Below are positions 1 through 11,700 of a DNA stretch of 64,000 nucleotides, one piece after another. The position numbers and the translations under genes were made by a program. The stretch covers positions 1 through 64,000 of the forward strand of contig JAAAIG010000085.1 of the NCBI GenBank assembly GCA_015852425.1. Direction: 5' to 3'. The notes under the pieces are model-generated. The model did not search any database. It saw nothing but the letters and a program-made list of their open reading frames with translations, and was not told where the DNA came from. Each line of letters starts with the position of its first letter. The first letter of the stretch is position 1. The DNA is from Gryganskiella cystojenkinii (lineage: Eukaryota > Mortierellomycota > Mortierellomycetes > Mortierellales > Mortierellaceae).

Positions 1-77
1 AAAAAAAAAAAAAAAAAAAATCAGAAAAAAAAAGCAGGTCTATCCATCAGCTGTTTCGGATGTTTGCTAACCCTTAC

Positions 78-197
78 CATGAAGTACATGGTCAAACCAA
101 AGACGACGACGCAGAGGATAGTAAAGCCGACACTCTTCCGCGTAAACTTGTATCGCTGGAAAAACCAGGCCTTGAGCCGCTCCATTCTTGGCCCCAT
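78..197 (-). CDS. Partial small single-TM protein, possibly a complex I B15/NDUFB4-like subunit
   Basis: First exon of a minus-strand gene that leaves the window on the left. The ATG at 197 opens 40 codons ending at a strong GTAAGG donor (77/76). The peptide has a basic, aromatic N-terminus (ERLKAWFFQRYKFTRKS) followed by one hydrophobic helix (about residues 24-40). A basic segment before a single helix resembles fungal NADH dehydrogenase B15 (NDUFB4-type) subunits of the mitochondrial inner membrane, but the match is by general pattern only and the rest of the gene is missing. It could equally be another small mitochondrial or ER membrane protein. No in-frame acceptor is obvious before the window edge, so the next exon is presumably outside. 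Confidence 0.35.
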
Positions 198-1169
198 ATT
201 GGTGACGGGTGCTTAGGGGGTAGAGCGAGAAAGAAGAAAGAAAAGCGTGATATGGTACGATCGGATGATAAGGAAAATTAAGACGGAGAGAAGGAAGAAG
301 GGAGCGAGGAAAAGGAAATAATGAGAGAGGTGAGGAAGGGAATGAAGGCAATGAGGAATGCAAAAAAAATATACAAAATGAAATTCAATTCAACAGTGAG
401 GAATGAGGAAAGAAAAAAGAAAGAAAGAGGTTGTGAACAACGGCCCAGACAGGCAGGGATGACCGAATTTGTGTTACGTGCCACGGAGTGCTGGGACCCA
501 TTGTCGCACACTGCAATGATATCAGGACCTGGTCTGGGCCACACACTTTCTCTGTTGATTCTTTTTAGCGATGACGAGGGTGGAGTGGAATGTTTCTTCT
601 TTCTTTCTCACCCACAACAGTTCGTATCCTTCTTTTATTTCATCTCTCCATCCCCGGCTTTTGTTACTGCTGTTTCTATCATCATTAAACTTAGTGGTAT
701 TTGTTGGACTGTGCTGTTTTGGTCAGTGCTCTTGTGCCCAAGTGATGACTTTATGCCTCTCTCTCACCAAACCCCTTCCAACGGCAGAGGAACGAAATGC
801 CCACGAAAATTATGATGTACACAGAAAAAAAGGAGAGAAAGGAGGCGAGCTTTCATAGTTTTCCGAAATGGTCACCTCGCCCAGCCCGTTCATTGAAAGG
901 GATCCTGCGCATCACTCTCTCGGTCTACAAAGTGCACGATCCCAGGATAAGGAATAATAAAAGTGCCGATATTAAAAAGAGCCCTTTTGGATCAACCAGC
1001 GCGTCCTTTTGAAAACCCAAAGACAGGATAGCGAACAAGGGCAGCCATGAATTTTTATGGTTCCACGAAATAGCAGATTTTGGACCCTTAAGGAGCAAGA
1101 AGCATTCAAAAAGGCTTTGCCTGCATCCATCGATCGTTACCATTCAACCCATTCGAAAATACTCTCACC
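198..1169. other. Intergenic region, no gene recognised
   Basis: Spacer between the divergent left-edge gene (minus) and the RRM gene (plus). The part next to the left gene is purine-rich on the plus strand (pyrimidine-rich in its sense direction), as in many promoters of this window. Open frames here (for example 321-815 plus) are of low complexity, overlap one another in several frames and resemble nothing I know, so I treat them as chance. Confidence 0.5.
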
Positions 1170-1854
1170 ATGGCCGCACGGGATAGCTCCAAGAGTACTC
1201 TCTACATCGGTAACAATGTGTTCTTTCTCTACTTTTAATCTTTTTCTGGACCCTTGTAACATCTGATTGACAAAATTATTAAACAAAGATGGTCTAATAT
1301 GATTTGCAATTGTTGTGATTAGGTGGATTGGACGAACAAGTCACGACCCAAGTGCTCCATGCTGCCTTTATCCCCTTTGGTGAAATCACACAGATCGAGA
1401 TTCCCCCAGACCCAACCTCAAGTATGTTTATTTTGGAACAGGGGCTAGGAGAAAATTCTACAGGAATGAGAGGAATGGAGAACCCGATTTGGGAGGACTA
1501 ATCCCTTTATTATTATTTTTTTTATTTCTCCCCTCTCTGTCCAATTTAGCTGCACCCCATCGCGGTTTCGGTTTTGTCGAGTTTGAGTTCCCGGCAGACG
1601 CAGAGGCGGCCCAGGACAACATGCATCTCTCGGAACTGTTTGGCAGGACGATCAAGGTCAACTTGGCAAAGCCGCTGAAGGGCGGACTTGGTGGTGGCCG
1701 TGGACCAGAGAGGGCGATCTGGGCAGACGAGGATTGGCTCAAGCAAAATGTTCTTGGAGAGGAGACATCGCAACAACAACAACAGGAACAACAGGAACAA
1801 GAGGCGAGGTTAGGAGCACCAACAACAGCGGGACGGGGACCATCAACAGCATGA
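1170..1854 (+). CDS. RRM protein homologous to the N-terminal domain of cyclophilin E (PPIE), without a PPIase domain
   Basis: Three exons: 1170-1209, 1323-1421 and 1550-1854, 147 codons. The joined protein starts with one RRM (about residues 9-85). RNP2 is LYIGGL and RNP1 is RGFGFVEF. The stretch [14 protein letters not shown] and the ending [15 protein letters not shown] are near-identical to metazoan PPIE/CYP33. The conserved post-RRM segment W.D.DWLKQ is also kept. In PPIE the RRM is followed by a cyclophilin peptidyl-prolyl isomerase domain; here the protein ends after a Gln-rich tail ([11 protein letters not shown]) with a stop at 1852. Expected role: RNA binding in the nucleus, probably linked to the spliceosome. 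The start is the only ATG before the first beta strand and has good context (ACCATGG). Both introns have GT-AG ends. Confidence 0.85.
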
Positions 1855-2083
1855 GCCAAAGATATGCATTAAAACTAAAAGTTATTACAGAAATCTGCAA
1901 AGTGAACCCAAGGTGAAAGAGCTTCTCTTTGGTGGCAATTTTATTTTCAGGTCCCAAACGGCAGTGCTACCACAGACCTCTTTTTTTTGGCTGATTATGC
2001 CGCACTTCTCTTCATCATTCCTCGCTTAACTCCCTCCCTCCGCTCGCTTCATTCATTCCATCCCATTCCATTCCTGCTTCAAA

Positions 2084-4801
2084 ATGCCATTCGGCACCTT
2101 GCCCGTCGAGTGTCTTCAGCTCATCATCAGCTTCTTGGCTGACCAGAACGACCTCTTCTCACTCCTCATCACCAACAGACGGCTCTGTGCCGTCACTTTA
2201 CCCTTCCTCTACACCACTCCCTTCCAATGGTTCATGGCCCCTCAAGACGAATACCGACCTTGTCTGCACCGGTTGATATCCGTTCTTCTCCAGTCTACTG
2301 CTATTAAACAACAAGACTTGACTCCAAAGTTGCAGGCCGCTTTCATCACCTCGGACTCTTCCCCTGTTGTCCCCTCCAACAATACCAACAGCAGCAACCA
2401 GCCATCAATATCCTCAGGCATCGAATACCTGGCTTGTCTTCATCATCTCGACCTCCTCAAAGTTCCCTTCGAAGATGCTTACGAGTACTTTGGTGACGCA
2501 GTTAAGGACATGATGGAAGAATATAATCTCGTTGAAATTTACCAGTCTCGAGAAGTCAAATTAGAACACAACCCTTATCAACAACATTATATCGTTCCCC
2601 GTCGGTACCTTACTCTCGAACTCAGGGCCGAACTGATCTGGGCACTCGCTCATCCAGTCCTGGACCAAATCCGAACACTCTCGATCCCGATCTCTGATAT
2701 TCAACACTACGTTGACTCTGTCGGTCAACTCAAGAGCCTCTCCTCTGTGTCGTTCCTCTTTGACCAAAAATTTGACCGCACCGACTTTATCATGAACCTG
2801 ATGAAAGAACAACACCCCGTCCGATACTATGTAATTCAACAATCCAAGAGACAGGCGATGGAACAGATGGTCTTCTTTGTGCAGGAACACACTCGGCTCT
2901 TCAAGGGAGTACTCCAAACAGTCGAATGCCCCAAGGACTCGACCTGGATTGGTGCAGACCAGACCTGTCCACCCGTCTATTTAAAGCAGATTCGAGCCTG
3001 TCTGCCACCGCACCAACCCAAGGCCCTGGATCGAGCCAACTGGCACGAATTCATGGCCAATATCGAGCAACTCGATTACAGCCTGCTCAAGAGGATAGTG
3101 GTCCCGTCTCAGGATCAACCCTGGTTACAATTTCTGGCTCAGCAACCCGAGGGACTTTCGTTCTTGCGCCAGAGCAAACACTTGAGGGTGCTCGATATTT
3201 CGTCAAATGGGTCGAGACCGCTTCTTTGGGCTCGAACGGACGCTGAACAGCGGCGACATCCTCACCCAATTACCGATTCTTCTGAGATCGCCGAGACGCT
3301 GTCGTCGCTGTCGCCGTCATCGATACCACCGATGGCCTTGCCAGTGGAGCATTTCTGTTTGCGGGTATCGTCTCCACAGGTGAAAGACGAGATTGACGAT
3401 GCCATGTTTGCGTTTGCCCCCACTTTGAAATCCTATATATTTCGGTCGATCCAGCCCGAACTCGTTATCACTGGCACTGTTCCCTCAACACTCGGCGATG
3501 GATGGCCTCAGCTACCGAACCTTCAAAAACTGAAAATCATTTTTACAACCCAGAAGATGAGAATCGACCCGACTTGGCTCTCTCAGACATCGTCTTGTCC
3601 TCAGTTAGAGTCGATTAATCTTGAGGACAGATTGCAGCGCTACAAGTGCAATGAAATCGTCACCTGCGCTCCCGCAAGGCTTTCAAAGCTCAAGGAATTG
3701 CGACTGATGGGCTCTTCCGCGCTGTCGTTCCATCCAGATTCTCTCAGGTCCTGTCAAGCACTCCAATCGTTGGTTCTAGGCATGAATTTTTTCCACTATG
3801 GCACCTATATTCCTCCTCCGGAAGAGATTCAGCAATCGTACGAGGAAGCGCCAACACCCGAGGAACGCCGTAGTAACGAGGCCTCTTTAGCAGTCGATGG
3901 AATACAGAAAACTGATGATGTAGGGGATTCAAGCCCAAGCCTTATCGAACAAGCGCTGTTAGATGATAGAATTCATATCCAGCGGCGCCTTCACACCCAA
4001 CTTCGTCCAGCTTGGACGTGGGATTGGAACCTACCACATTTGACCACACTCCACTTAATGTCCGAGTTTGCGTACCGATTTCAGTTCCGGATGTTGGAAG
4101 GATGTCCGAATCTTGAGTTACTGCACCTGAATTCCTCGACACTACCTATATCGGATCGAGAACATAGCCTCGTACACCTTCGAGTCCTTGAAGAAAAAGA
4201 CTTTGTGATCACCTCGAAGGAAACGACGGCGAGTGTCGATTGTGGCAGTAGCAGTAGCAGCAGAGAGGACAGGGTTCGAGAAAAGACGTACCTGCAAGTA
4301 CTCAAGTTGAAGACCGTGTTATTTCTCGGACCTTGGTCGTTCTCAGATTCGGTCTTGTCGTTCATGTTCAGAGTCGTGATGCCGAACCTTCGTAGCTTTG
4401 AGGAGACTGGTGAATGTATCGGTTTTTCAGTCCGGGGCTGGATGGATGCCATGGATGAGCTCACGAATCTGAAAAGGGCCATCACCTCTCGGTCGCTCTT
4501 CGAGATTGAAGATCAGGAGGAGGGGGAGGAAAGAAAAGAAAGGGGCTGGTTAGAGGAGAATGAAGATGGGGAGACGAATGTCAAGATGACTGCGAAGGAA
4601 AAAGAAACCTTAAAAAAGTACCGTTTAGAGCACATTGTCCCCCATTCGCCCGCGGATGAAGCGTTCCGGCGCGTCGAAGGCACCGGAGACTATGGAGATG
4701 AAGTGACCGTGAATTGGACTCCACTCGATCATCCAGACAAGCGTCCCTTGTATAAGTTTAACGACAAGACGTTTCGTAGAGACCACAAACAATCGTCTTG
4801 A
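2084..4801 (+). CDS. F-box / leucine-rich-repeat-like protein
   Basis: Intronless 905-codon gene. The N-terminus carries an F-box-like motif: LPVECLQLIISFL at residues 6-18, then a conserved stretch ending around residue 45 (NRRLCAVTLPFLY). The remainder is rich in Leu with irregular LRR-like segments, e.g. LPNLQKLKIIF, LSKLKELRLMG, LPHLTTLHLM and CPNLELLHLNSS between residues 480 and 690. A highly charged stretch (EDQEEGEERKERG) lies near residue 810. Family role: F-box proteins bind Skp1 in SCF ubiquitin ligases, and the LRR region selects substrates. Substrate unknown. Such proteins are numerous in Mortierella-like fungi. The ATG at 2084 directly precedes the F-box and follows a pyrimidine-rich leader; the long single exon and clear codon preference support a functional gene. 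Confidence 0.85.
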   Translation: MPFGTLPVECLQLIISFLADQNDLFSLLITNRRLCAVTLPFLYTTPFQWFMAPQDEYRPCLHRLISVLLQSTAIKQQDLTPKLQAAFITSDSSPVVPSNNTNSSNQPSISSGIEYLACLHHLDLLKVPFEDAYEYFGDAVKDMMEEYNLVEIYQSREVKLEHNPYQQHYIVPRRYLTLELRAELIWALAHPVLDQIRTLSIPISDIQHYVDSVGQLKSLSSVSFLFDQKFDRTDFIMNLMKEQHPVRYYVIQQSKRQAMEQMVFFVQEHTRLFKGVLQTVECPKDSTWIGADQTCPPVYLKQIRACLPPHQPKALDRANWHEFMANIEQLDYSLLKRIVVPSQDQPWLQFLAQQPEGLSFLRQSKHLRVLDISSNGSRPLLWARTDAEQRRHPHPITDSSEIAETLSSLSPSSIPPMALPVEHFCLRVSSPQVKDEIDDAMFAFAPTLKSYIFRSIQPELVITGTVPSTLGDGWPQLPNLQKLKIIFTTQKMRIDPTWLSQTSSCPQLESINLEDRLQRYKCNEIVTCAPARLSKLKELRLMGSSALSFHPDSLRSCQALQSLVLGMNFFHYGTYIPPPEEIQQSYEEAPTPEERRSNEASLAVDGIQKTDDVGDSSPSLIEQALLDDRIHIQRRLHTQLRPAWTWDWNLPHLTTLHLMSEFAYRFQFRMLEGCPNLELLHLNSSTLPISDREHSLVHLRVLEEKDFVITSKETTASVDCGSSSSSREDRVREKTYLQVLKLKTVLFLGPWSFSDSVLSFMFRVVMPNLRSFEETGECIGFSVRGWMDAMDELTNLKRAITSRSLFEIEDQEEGEERKERGWLEENEDGETNVKMTAKEKETLKKYRLEHIVPHSPADEAFRRVEGTGDYGDEVTVNWTPLDHPDKRPLYKFNDKTFRRDHKQSS

Positions 4802-5254
4802 TCCCATAGTTACTACCTTCAGCAAGATAGCAACAAATAATATACTCCCTGTTCTGATAACACGCTATGGAACAAAAAATATCTACAGACCTTGACTATA
4901 TCCATGAATGCTCCACTTTCGGTATTCCTGGGAAGGCCGTTACGAGCACGGATGCGCTCAGTACAGTGAAAAGGCTATAGTGGCCTTCCCTTCATGCAGA
5001 GGTCAGTTGTGCCTTCAGTGACAAATACATGTCGCTGATCACAAAGTGTCCATGACGAGAATGGTCTTCTGAATGCATGAGCCATGTTGTGGCAGTTGTT
5101 GTGTCGAAATAGGTCGCTGGAACAATGGAATCTTCCAGATTGTCGTCGAAGCAAGCGACTTCGAATACGTCAAACAGCTCCAACAGGGTCGGCAGAGCCG
5201 GAAGAAAGGCACCTCACATGGTCCGATGGATGGTTGGGGCTGATTTGACCAAGA

Positions 5255-5648
5255 GTGCGATCTCATAATCACATTCACCAAATCGAGCCGGACCCCATGC
5301 ATGTCTTTGCGATCGCGAGGGCTGTCGAAAATGATTCAGTGGAAGCTTCGGCATTGGCTGCTTTGATCTCGCGCGTGTCGTTGTCAACACCCGAAGTCGA
5401 CCAAGACATTGGTACAGGTGACCGAGTCAAGTTCAAGATTCAGGATCTTACGTGCATCGTCCACGGCATATCCGAACTTCCTGGCCGACAAGAAGGTGCG
5501 AAACTCGTCAAAGGTAAGACGGTGCGTCGTCTTTGCCGCCACCCACCACTTTCTGTTGGTCAGTCACAACCGAGAGTGTATAACCTATAGGAGGCCTGGT
5601 TCTTCTTTTTGGGTGAGTCCTTGGACTACGACCGAGGATCAGGCATGA
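5255..5648 (+). pseudogene. Possible degraded coding relic, family not identified
   Basis: A plus-strand frame from 5255 to about 5510 reads like real protein (AIARAVENDS..., RVKFKIQDLTCIVHGI). After about 5510 the plausible reading moves to another frame (CVVFAATHHFLLVSHNREC, up to 5640), as expected if a frameshift has occurred. No start, intron structure or conserved motif supports a functional gene. I suspect the remnant of a lineage-specific repetitive protein family, but cannot name it from sequence alone. A chance open frame cannot be excluded. Confidence 0.25.
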
Positions 5649-6653
5649 CATGTCTATCGGTGGAGGTCAAAGGATCACTTTTGAGAAGTGAGACCTGAGC
5701 AAAAATGATCCTCGGGACTCTTCAAACCGGTTGCGAGATGGCCCACATTCAAACTGGCAACGATACAATCGTAGGAATCATTGATGTAACAGCGGAGCGA
5801 GGATTCAATCTGGCAAGCAATTTGAGTATATCATTACAGTTTTACTTTGCAACGCGACGTCGTCACCTCCGCAGTGTTTAATGACACTCTTCCTATCCAT
5901 AAGAAAAGCAAGATGAACATTGACAACATGAGAGTTGCTATGAAACCAGAGCAATATCGAAAATAGGTCCTCACTTCATGTGAACTCTCTCGCTACCTTT
6001 TTTCCTTTTTTTTATTTTTTACTCGCAGGGCATTTTGAAGAGTTCTTATCACCTTTGCCTGTCGATGTGTGAAAAATGGAAAAGCCAAGAGCCGAAAAGG
6101 ACAAGAAACCAAATAAAAAAGAAAACGAGAGAAGCGGGAAGCGGGAAGCGTGAAGCGTTGCTTAGACATGTTCTCCCGATCGATGCAAAGCACTTTCGAT
6201 GGGTTACTTATGGCTCACAAGGTCATGAGCATGTGCTATTAAATGAAAAGTTAGAGATATTTAAATATGAATCTTGCACTGCTTTGCTTGCGAATCATAT
6301 ATTGCTTTTCTTTTGGTGCTTTTCAATCGCGTCACGAGCTCGTCTCGCGTTCAAGATTGATGGTAATGGACGCGCTTTCGATTTCCCATTGAACTGTCGA
6401 TCGTCAGTAACGACAGAACAATTTACAAGGGAAAAAGGGTGACTCCTCTGTTCAAACAGGATGCGGTGGAATATGGAATCATGATGGTTTTTTTCGCCGC
6501 GATGAAAAAAATTATTTTTCCGTCCGTTGGAGTCTCAGCCGACGGAACCATGCTCTCCTGTAGTAACATCTGGGGCAAAGGAGAATGAACGGTGCGAGAC
6601 AACGTGTGAGGAAACCAGGGCACGTTGGGCCACTGTTATGAAGGTCGAGGGCT

Positions 6654-6660
6654 TATATAA
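6654..6660 (+). promoter_or_regulatory. TATA box of the secreted-protein gene
   Basis: TATATAA lies 371 bp before the preferred start at 7031 and 206 bp before the alternative ATG at 6866. It is followed by a pyrimidine-rich leader. It makes the long upstream extension of the reading frame to 6527 unlikely to be translated, because that part lies upstream of the TATA box. Confidence 0.5.
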
Positions 6661-7030
6661 GGACCCATTGCTGATTGGTTCTTCATTTCCTCATTGCACC
6701 CTTCACCGAGCAGATCTCACTCATTCACTCTTACTCGAAATCTTTAATATTTTGATCTTCCCTCTCTTGCAGCTATCGCCACCTTCGAGCCTCTTTTTAC
6801 CTAAACTTGGGTGGCAAACGAAACCAGAAAAAATCACGCATCAACGACGACCATCAACAACACCAATGCTTCAGCTACCCTCGACTTCGCTCCCACTCTC
6901 TCGTTCATTCTTGAGCTCTTCGCTCAACAAGGCCATGGACCCATTCACGACCACAGCGCCTACTGAGATCCTTCTCCGGACCCTTTCCTCAGCGGTCGCG
7001 TCCGTTTTCCTCACCTTTCCTCCTTCCAAA

Positions 7031-8170
7031 ATGGCTCGTGTCCCACTCTGTGATGCAGAGAGCACCGGCAGTCGTAGCCATCATCGCCGCCGCTCAGGAT
7101 TCGCACATCTTCCTCTCACTTCTCTCTGGACCTCGATCACGCTCTTATTCTTCCTCTCTGTCGCTCTCGTGCCTCTTGCCATCGATGCCGCCCCCGCCAA
7201 GAAGAACGACAATCGCATCAAGGTCATGGACGTGTCCATGTCGGCAACCTCAGCCTTGCCCTTGCAACTCCAGATCGAAGCTCAAGCGGAGGGCACACAA
7301 AAACTCGCTTTCCTCCCCTCAACTGGTCCCGGTTTGGATTTTTATTATCTCAACTATCGACCCTCGTACCTCGCAGGCAAATCCAAGATTGATTTCTGGA
7401 TGTTGACCCCCAAGGGATCCAAGCCTCCCAAGACGGCCAGTTTGGAATTGATGGATGAGTTTGGAAAAATCCGCCTAGCGACTTTGGTTCCTGAGGGCAC
7501 CGCAGTTCCTGCAAACCTCGCAAACAAGAACGAACCGTTCCTCTGGAAATCTTGGGCGATCCCCAAGGAATTGAACGCCGATTTCAATTTCTCGGAAAAG
7601 TTTCGTGTGGTGCTCAAGACCTCGGATTCAAAGCAGGTTTCATCGTTGACAGAGTCGCCCAAGGTCCTTTATGCCACTCAGGTTAACAAAGACAAGAACA
7701 AGCGACAAAAGAACGAACCCTTGAGATTTGAGTTGCTCGAATTTCTGGTTCGTGGCAAGAACAAGCACGTGAACGCGCTCGATAACGCCAAGACAGTCAA
7801 GCCCTCGACCTCGACGCCCGCGACAGCGGGGCTTGCCAATGGTGACGGATATGTAGTTCAGGACCGCCAATTCAGGATCAAAGGGCTGACAGCCTCGCCT
7901 GGTGGGAAAGCCAATCCAGCCAAGATGTATATCAACTCTGTCGCACCTCCCTCAGCACTCTTGAACAACTCTCCGACAACAGGCTCTCAGAGCTCCGACA
8001 AGAACGCAAAGAGCGGTCTCGACAACAATAACAACCATTCGAAGAACCTATCGGGCGAATCCAAGTCTGCACACTCGGTCTCTGATCGTTTGCAGTCCCA
8101 AAAGGGTCTTCGTTATTTCGTCGGCTCCTTGGTCGTCCTTTACTCTGTCCTCCAATGTGCTGGTTTTTAA
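7031..8170 (+). CDS. Secreted, probably GPI-anchored fungal protein of unknown function
   Basis: Single-exon gene of 379 codons if the ATG at 7031 (AAAATGG) is used. In-frame ATGs at 6866 and 6935 would add 55 or 32 low-complexity residues. A hydrophobic signal segment lies at about residues 32-54 (LWTSITLLFFLSVALVPL) and ends in AIDAAP, a plausible signal-peptidase site. The body (about 60-300) is mainly beta-prone and contains LDFYYLNYRPSYLAGKSKIDF. A Ser/Asn-rich spacer follows, and the last 18 residues are hydrophobic (YFVGSLVVLYSVLQCAGF) with no charged tail, typical of a GPI-attachment signal. Expected location: plasma membrane outer face or cell wall. No enzyme motif is visible; I do not recognise the family. 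Confidence 0.7.
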   Translation: MARVPLCDAESTGSRSHHRRRSGFAHLPLTSLWTSITLLFFLSVALVPLAIDAAPAKKNDNRIKVMDVSMSATSALPLQLQIEAQAEGTQKLAFLPSTGPGLDFYYLNYRPSYLAGKSKIDFWMLTPKGSKPPKTASLELMDEFGKIRLATLVPEGTAVPANLANKNEPFLWKSWAIPKELNADFNFSEKFRVVLKTSDSKQVSSLTESPKVLYATQVNKDKNKRQKNEPLRFELLEFLVRGKNKHVNALDNAKTVKPSTSTPATAGLANGDGYVVQDRQFRIKGLTASPGGKANPAKMYINSVAPPSALLNNSPTTGSQSSDKNAKSGLDNNNNHSKNLSGESKSAHSVSDRLQSQKGLRYFVGSLVVLYSVLQCAGF

Positions 8171-8723
8171 ATTGATCTTTTGCAATCGTATTTTATATCC
8201 ATCTAATGGCCAGTCATCTTCAATTATTATTTTTGTATTTTTCACGCTTCCTTTCCCATAATATTTGTATTTTTACCCACCCTATGTACTGTACTATTGC
8301 CCATTTGTAAAGAACCCCCGCTAACAGCCTAACATAACCAACCTCTAATACAAGAAATCTCGCGCAATTTTTTTAACTCCACATTTTGATCTTGTTTAAC
8401 GCGTTGAAATATCTCCTCTCTCGAACATGTTCTTATTGCATTCACACCCAAATACTTTGCTCCTTCTCACAACAATGGTAATGATCTTTTCATTCTATAT
8501 GATGCCTTTTGTACAATCGTTATATTTATGATATTTGTTTGGTTTGTGAGTGTGTGTGGGTGACGTAGAAGTGAAGAGAAAAATACTATGGGATGAAAAG
8601 GGTGGCCGTAATGAACGAAGTACGAGATCAAAACTTGACAGACCAAATGCCATCGAAGATAAGGCAACCTGTGGCGATATTAAACCGGCCCAAAAGCAAG
8701 AAAAAAACCTCTCTCCCGAGGCC
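8171..8723. other. Convergent 3' spacer
   Basis: AT-rich spacer between the stop of the secreted-protein gene (plus) and the stop of the bromodomain-kinase gene (minus). It holds only the expected 3' UTR sequence; no gene seen. Confidence 0.5.
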
Positions 8724-11700
8724 TTAATCAAGATTCTTTTTAACGCGTTTCCGGCCTGCACCAAGAACCTCAAACTCCTTGAGCAACTCGCTCAGAACCT
8801 GGGGTTGATCCAACCAATCCAAAACCTCTCGCGCTGTAAAACGCGTCGTGGCCGAGGCGGTCAGACATTTCAAAAGAAGTTCTCGAGAGTAAGGGCCCGC
8901 AACCTCTCGATTAATGCAGAACTGGATCTGATGGTCCGTTGCAACCATACTCCGGATGGTTCGAATATCATCCTCGATCGCGCCATTCCAGGGGGATTTT
9001 CCACTGAATGTTCGCCAGATCAAGACACCGAGTGAGTAGACATCCTCGGCCCGTGGATCCACCGGCGGCAACAGAGCGTGATCCCCTTTGCTCTTTGGGA
9101 GAGTCAAGATTGACCTAATTGAAAGCGAAATAATAAACGAAACAGAATATAAAGCGTTTAGCAAAATTGCACTGGAGATTCATGCTAGAGAAACCATAAT
9201 TCCAAAAAAAAAACAGAAATTGCGTTTACCTGTAAAGTTTGTACCCATGGTCGGGAGGTAAGATCACCAACGGCAAGAGCTCGAGTTCTTCTTCAGGTAC
9301 TCTCTCCAGCATGCTCCAACGCTTTACCTCCTCTCGTGCAACAAACACGGATTTTCCAAAATCAATCACTCGGACCAACGGTTTCGGAGATCCATCCGCC
9401 AACTTGTTCTGAGGATCCTCGTCAATCATAATGTTGACCTCACTCAGGTCTCGGTGGGCGAGACCTGCCGCATGGATCGTACTGATTGCTGCGACCATGT
9501 CCCGAACCAGGACCAGTTTCTGATGTGGCGTAGGAGCACGTCGAGTGGCATTAGTCGCATAGGCCTTGAGGGTATACGCATATCTGGTTTTTTGAAATGA
9601 GGAAGGAACGAAAAAAAAAGAGCCCGGAATCAGTTTCATTTTTACATCCACTTATGCGAACAACAACATAAAAAACAGATCAAAGATAAACACTCACTTT
9701 GTCATAGAAAGACCCACGAGCTGGTCCTTCTCATCATCAATTACTGATTGAATCTGACCCACGCCCTCCAACCCCCTCAACTTGAGCAAGCAAGCCACCT
9801 CTCGAACCCGTTGTTCAAACGACTCGGCATCCATCTCTTTAAAGTTCTGAATCACCAACCCCTCGTCACCTTCGACATGATAGATCCGTTTGAAGAGACC
9901 AAACGCGGTATCGACTGTCAACGTCGGCTCGATGTCATCCCAGCGCGTGTAGGGGATACGCTTGTGATGTGCAATGACCTTCAGGTCCCGAAGGAGCTGC
10001 AGCTCGCGTCGCGTTAGCGGCCGTTGTTCAGAGCTTCCACTTGACAGGGGCACAATCACTTCGGAATCGATCTCCATCAGGTCCAAAGGTGGCGGCGGTG
10101 GCGTGGGTGACAGTGGAACTGCTGGCGGTGCCGTCACATTCGAATAGGATGACGATGTAGAAGCCAGAGGAGAAGAAGCTGATGAGCTATCACTGCTGGT
10201 AGCAAGTCGATAGATAAACCCGGAGAGGTTCTTCTTGCCCGGAAACCCACCTGTTGCTCCCGTTGGTGTGGAGGCTCCCGCGGTACGTGACCGTGGCGAT
10301 GACACACGATCCGCCAGGTCCGCAATGTCTGACAGTGAGGATGAGGATCGAGATCTGTGAAAGAGAAATCAACAAAAGGTGTTCAAGGCAAAAACAAACG
10401 TATTAGTACGAATTAATCAATTGTATGTGACAGACATCAAAGCAGGGATTTGTAAAACAAAAAAGGACAATTATCTTGACTTACGGTCCGGCATCACGCT
10501 CAGAAGGCGATTGGCGTGATTGTGAGCTTTGGTGAGATTTTTGTGGTAACCCAAAACTGCCACTACCAGGTATCATCGGCATCGTCAATCTGCGAATTTG
10601 AGGCCCTCCTGGAGGAGCTGCTGTCGAGGGAGATCCAGTAGCGGGCATACCCGGTCTCGATTGTGGAAACAACCCCAACTTGGGTATGACTTGTAAGCCT
10701 GGCAGTGAACTCTGCAATTGCTGCTGGTATGGAGTGGAAACGGTAGGGGGTCTTTCCGGTCTATATGGTCTGAACTGAATACTCGCTCGAGGCAGGTAAG
10801 GTTGTGGCAAGCCCGAAAGTCTCTCCTCCAGTGTCTGCTGGAGCGTTACAGGTCTGGGTGACACCCCAAAAACAGGCCTTAGAGTTTGTTGAGCCAAGGC
10901 CGAAGGAGAATTGGCACCAGGAAGAGGGGAGCCATTTGAGGAAAGCAATGGTCGGTTTGCGTTGGACTTGTTGCGACCCAATGGAGGCCTTCCCACGGGT
11001 CTACCCCGAGCTGGCCTCGATTCTGCATAACGGGCATCAGCAACAACGGGCGGCTTTTTTTGTTTTCTAGTTAAGGGCTCGGAAGAGGAGCTGGACGCGC
11101 TGGAATTGTCGCTATCGGAATTAATATCATCCAGGTCGATGATTGTAGGCGCGACAGCTTGGGTCGGGACTCTTTGACTTGGCGGCCTCGAGACTGGCAC
11201 GTTTCGGACAGATTGCGAAAGCGACGAGCCTTGTTCAGATACTGGTGACAGGCGTGCTGATTCAGGAATGGTAGGAGCGATTGTAGTGGAAACAGGAGTT
11301 GTAAGACTAAAAGTAGAATGATCTTGGGTTGGTAGAGCTGCAGTCACAGGATTAGGCGTACTAGATGTAGATGTATGGTGAAGGGTAGATGCAAGTGGAG
11401 GAACCGTGGGGGCAGAGCTTGATGAACCTGGACTTGACTTTTGCTTCGATGCAGTTTGACTTGACGGCAACTGGAGTTTTAAGGCATCCAAGAGAATCTT
11501 TTGCAAATCCGGTTTGAATTTAGAGCCGGCTCCGACAAGGGGCACGACCTCATGCCTCATTTTGATCAATGCACCCTTTTCATGACCTGTTCCGACAGCC
11601 AAATCGGCCTCCAGTGGCATGCACCGGACGCAAGCGACTTGGATCCAAGTACTCGGGCAATCCAGATCTCCGACTGTGATCAAGTCATGGCCCTCGCCAA

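Larger units (their letters stand above)
4802..7030. other. Gene-poor spacer with a degraded coding stretch, ending in the promoter of the next gene
   Basis: The 2.2 kb between the F-box gene and the secreted protein contain no intact gene I recognise. The part 5200-5650 looks like decayed coding sequence and is listed separately. 5650-6450 is AT-rich and featureless. 6500-7030 is the promoter and leader of the downstream gene with a TATA box at 6654-6660. Confidence 0.5.

Noticed and set aside
6527..7030. Upstream extension of the secreted-protein frame
   Set aside because: Its beginning precedes the TATA box at 6654, and a signal peptide placed far inside the protein would not work. The ATGs at 6866 and 6935 stay possible.
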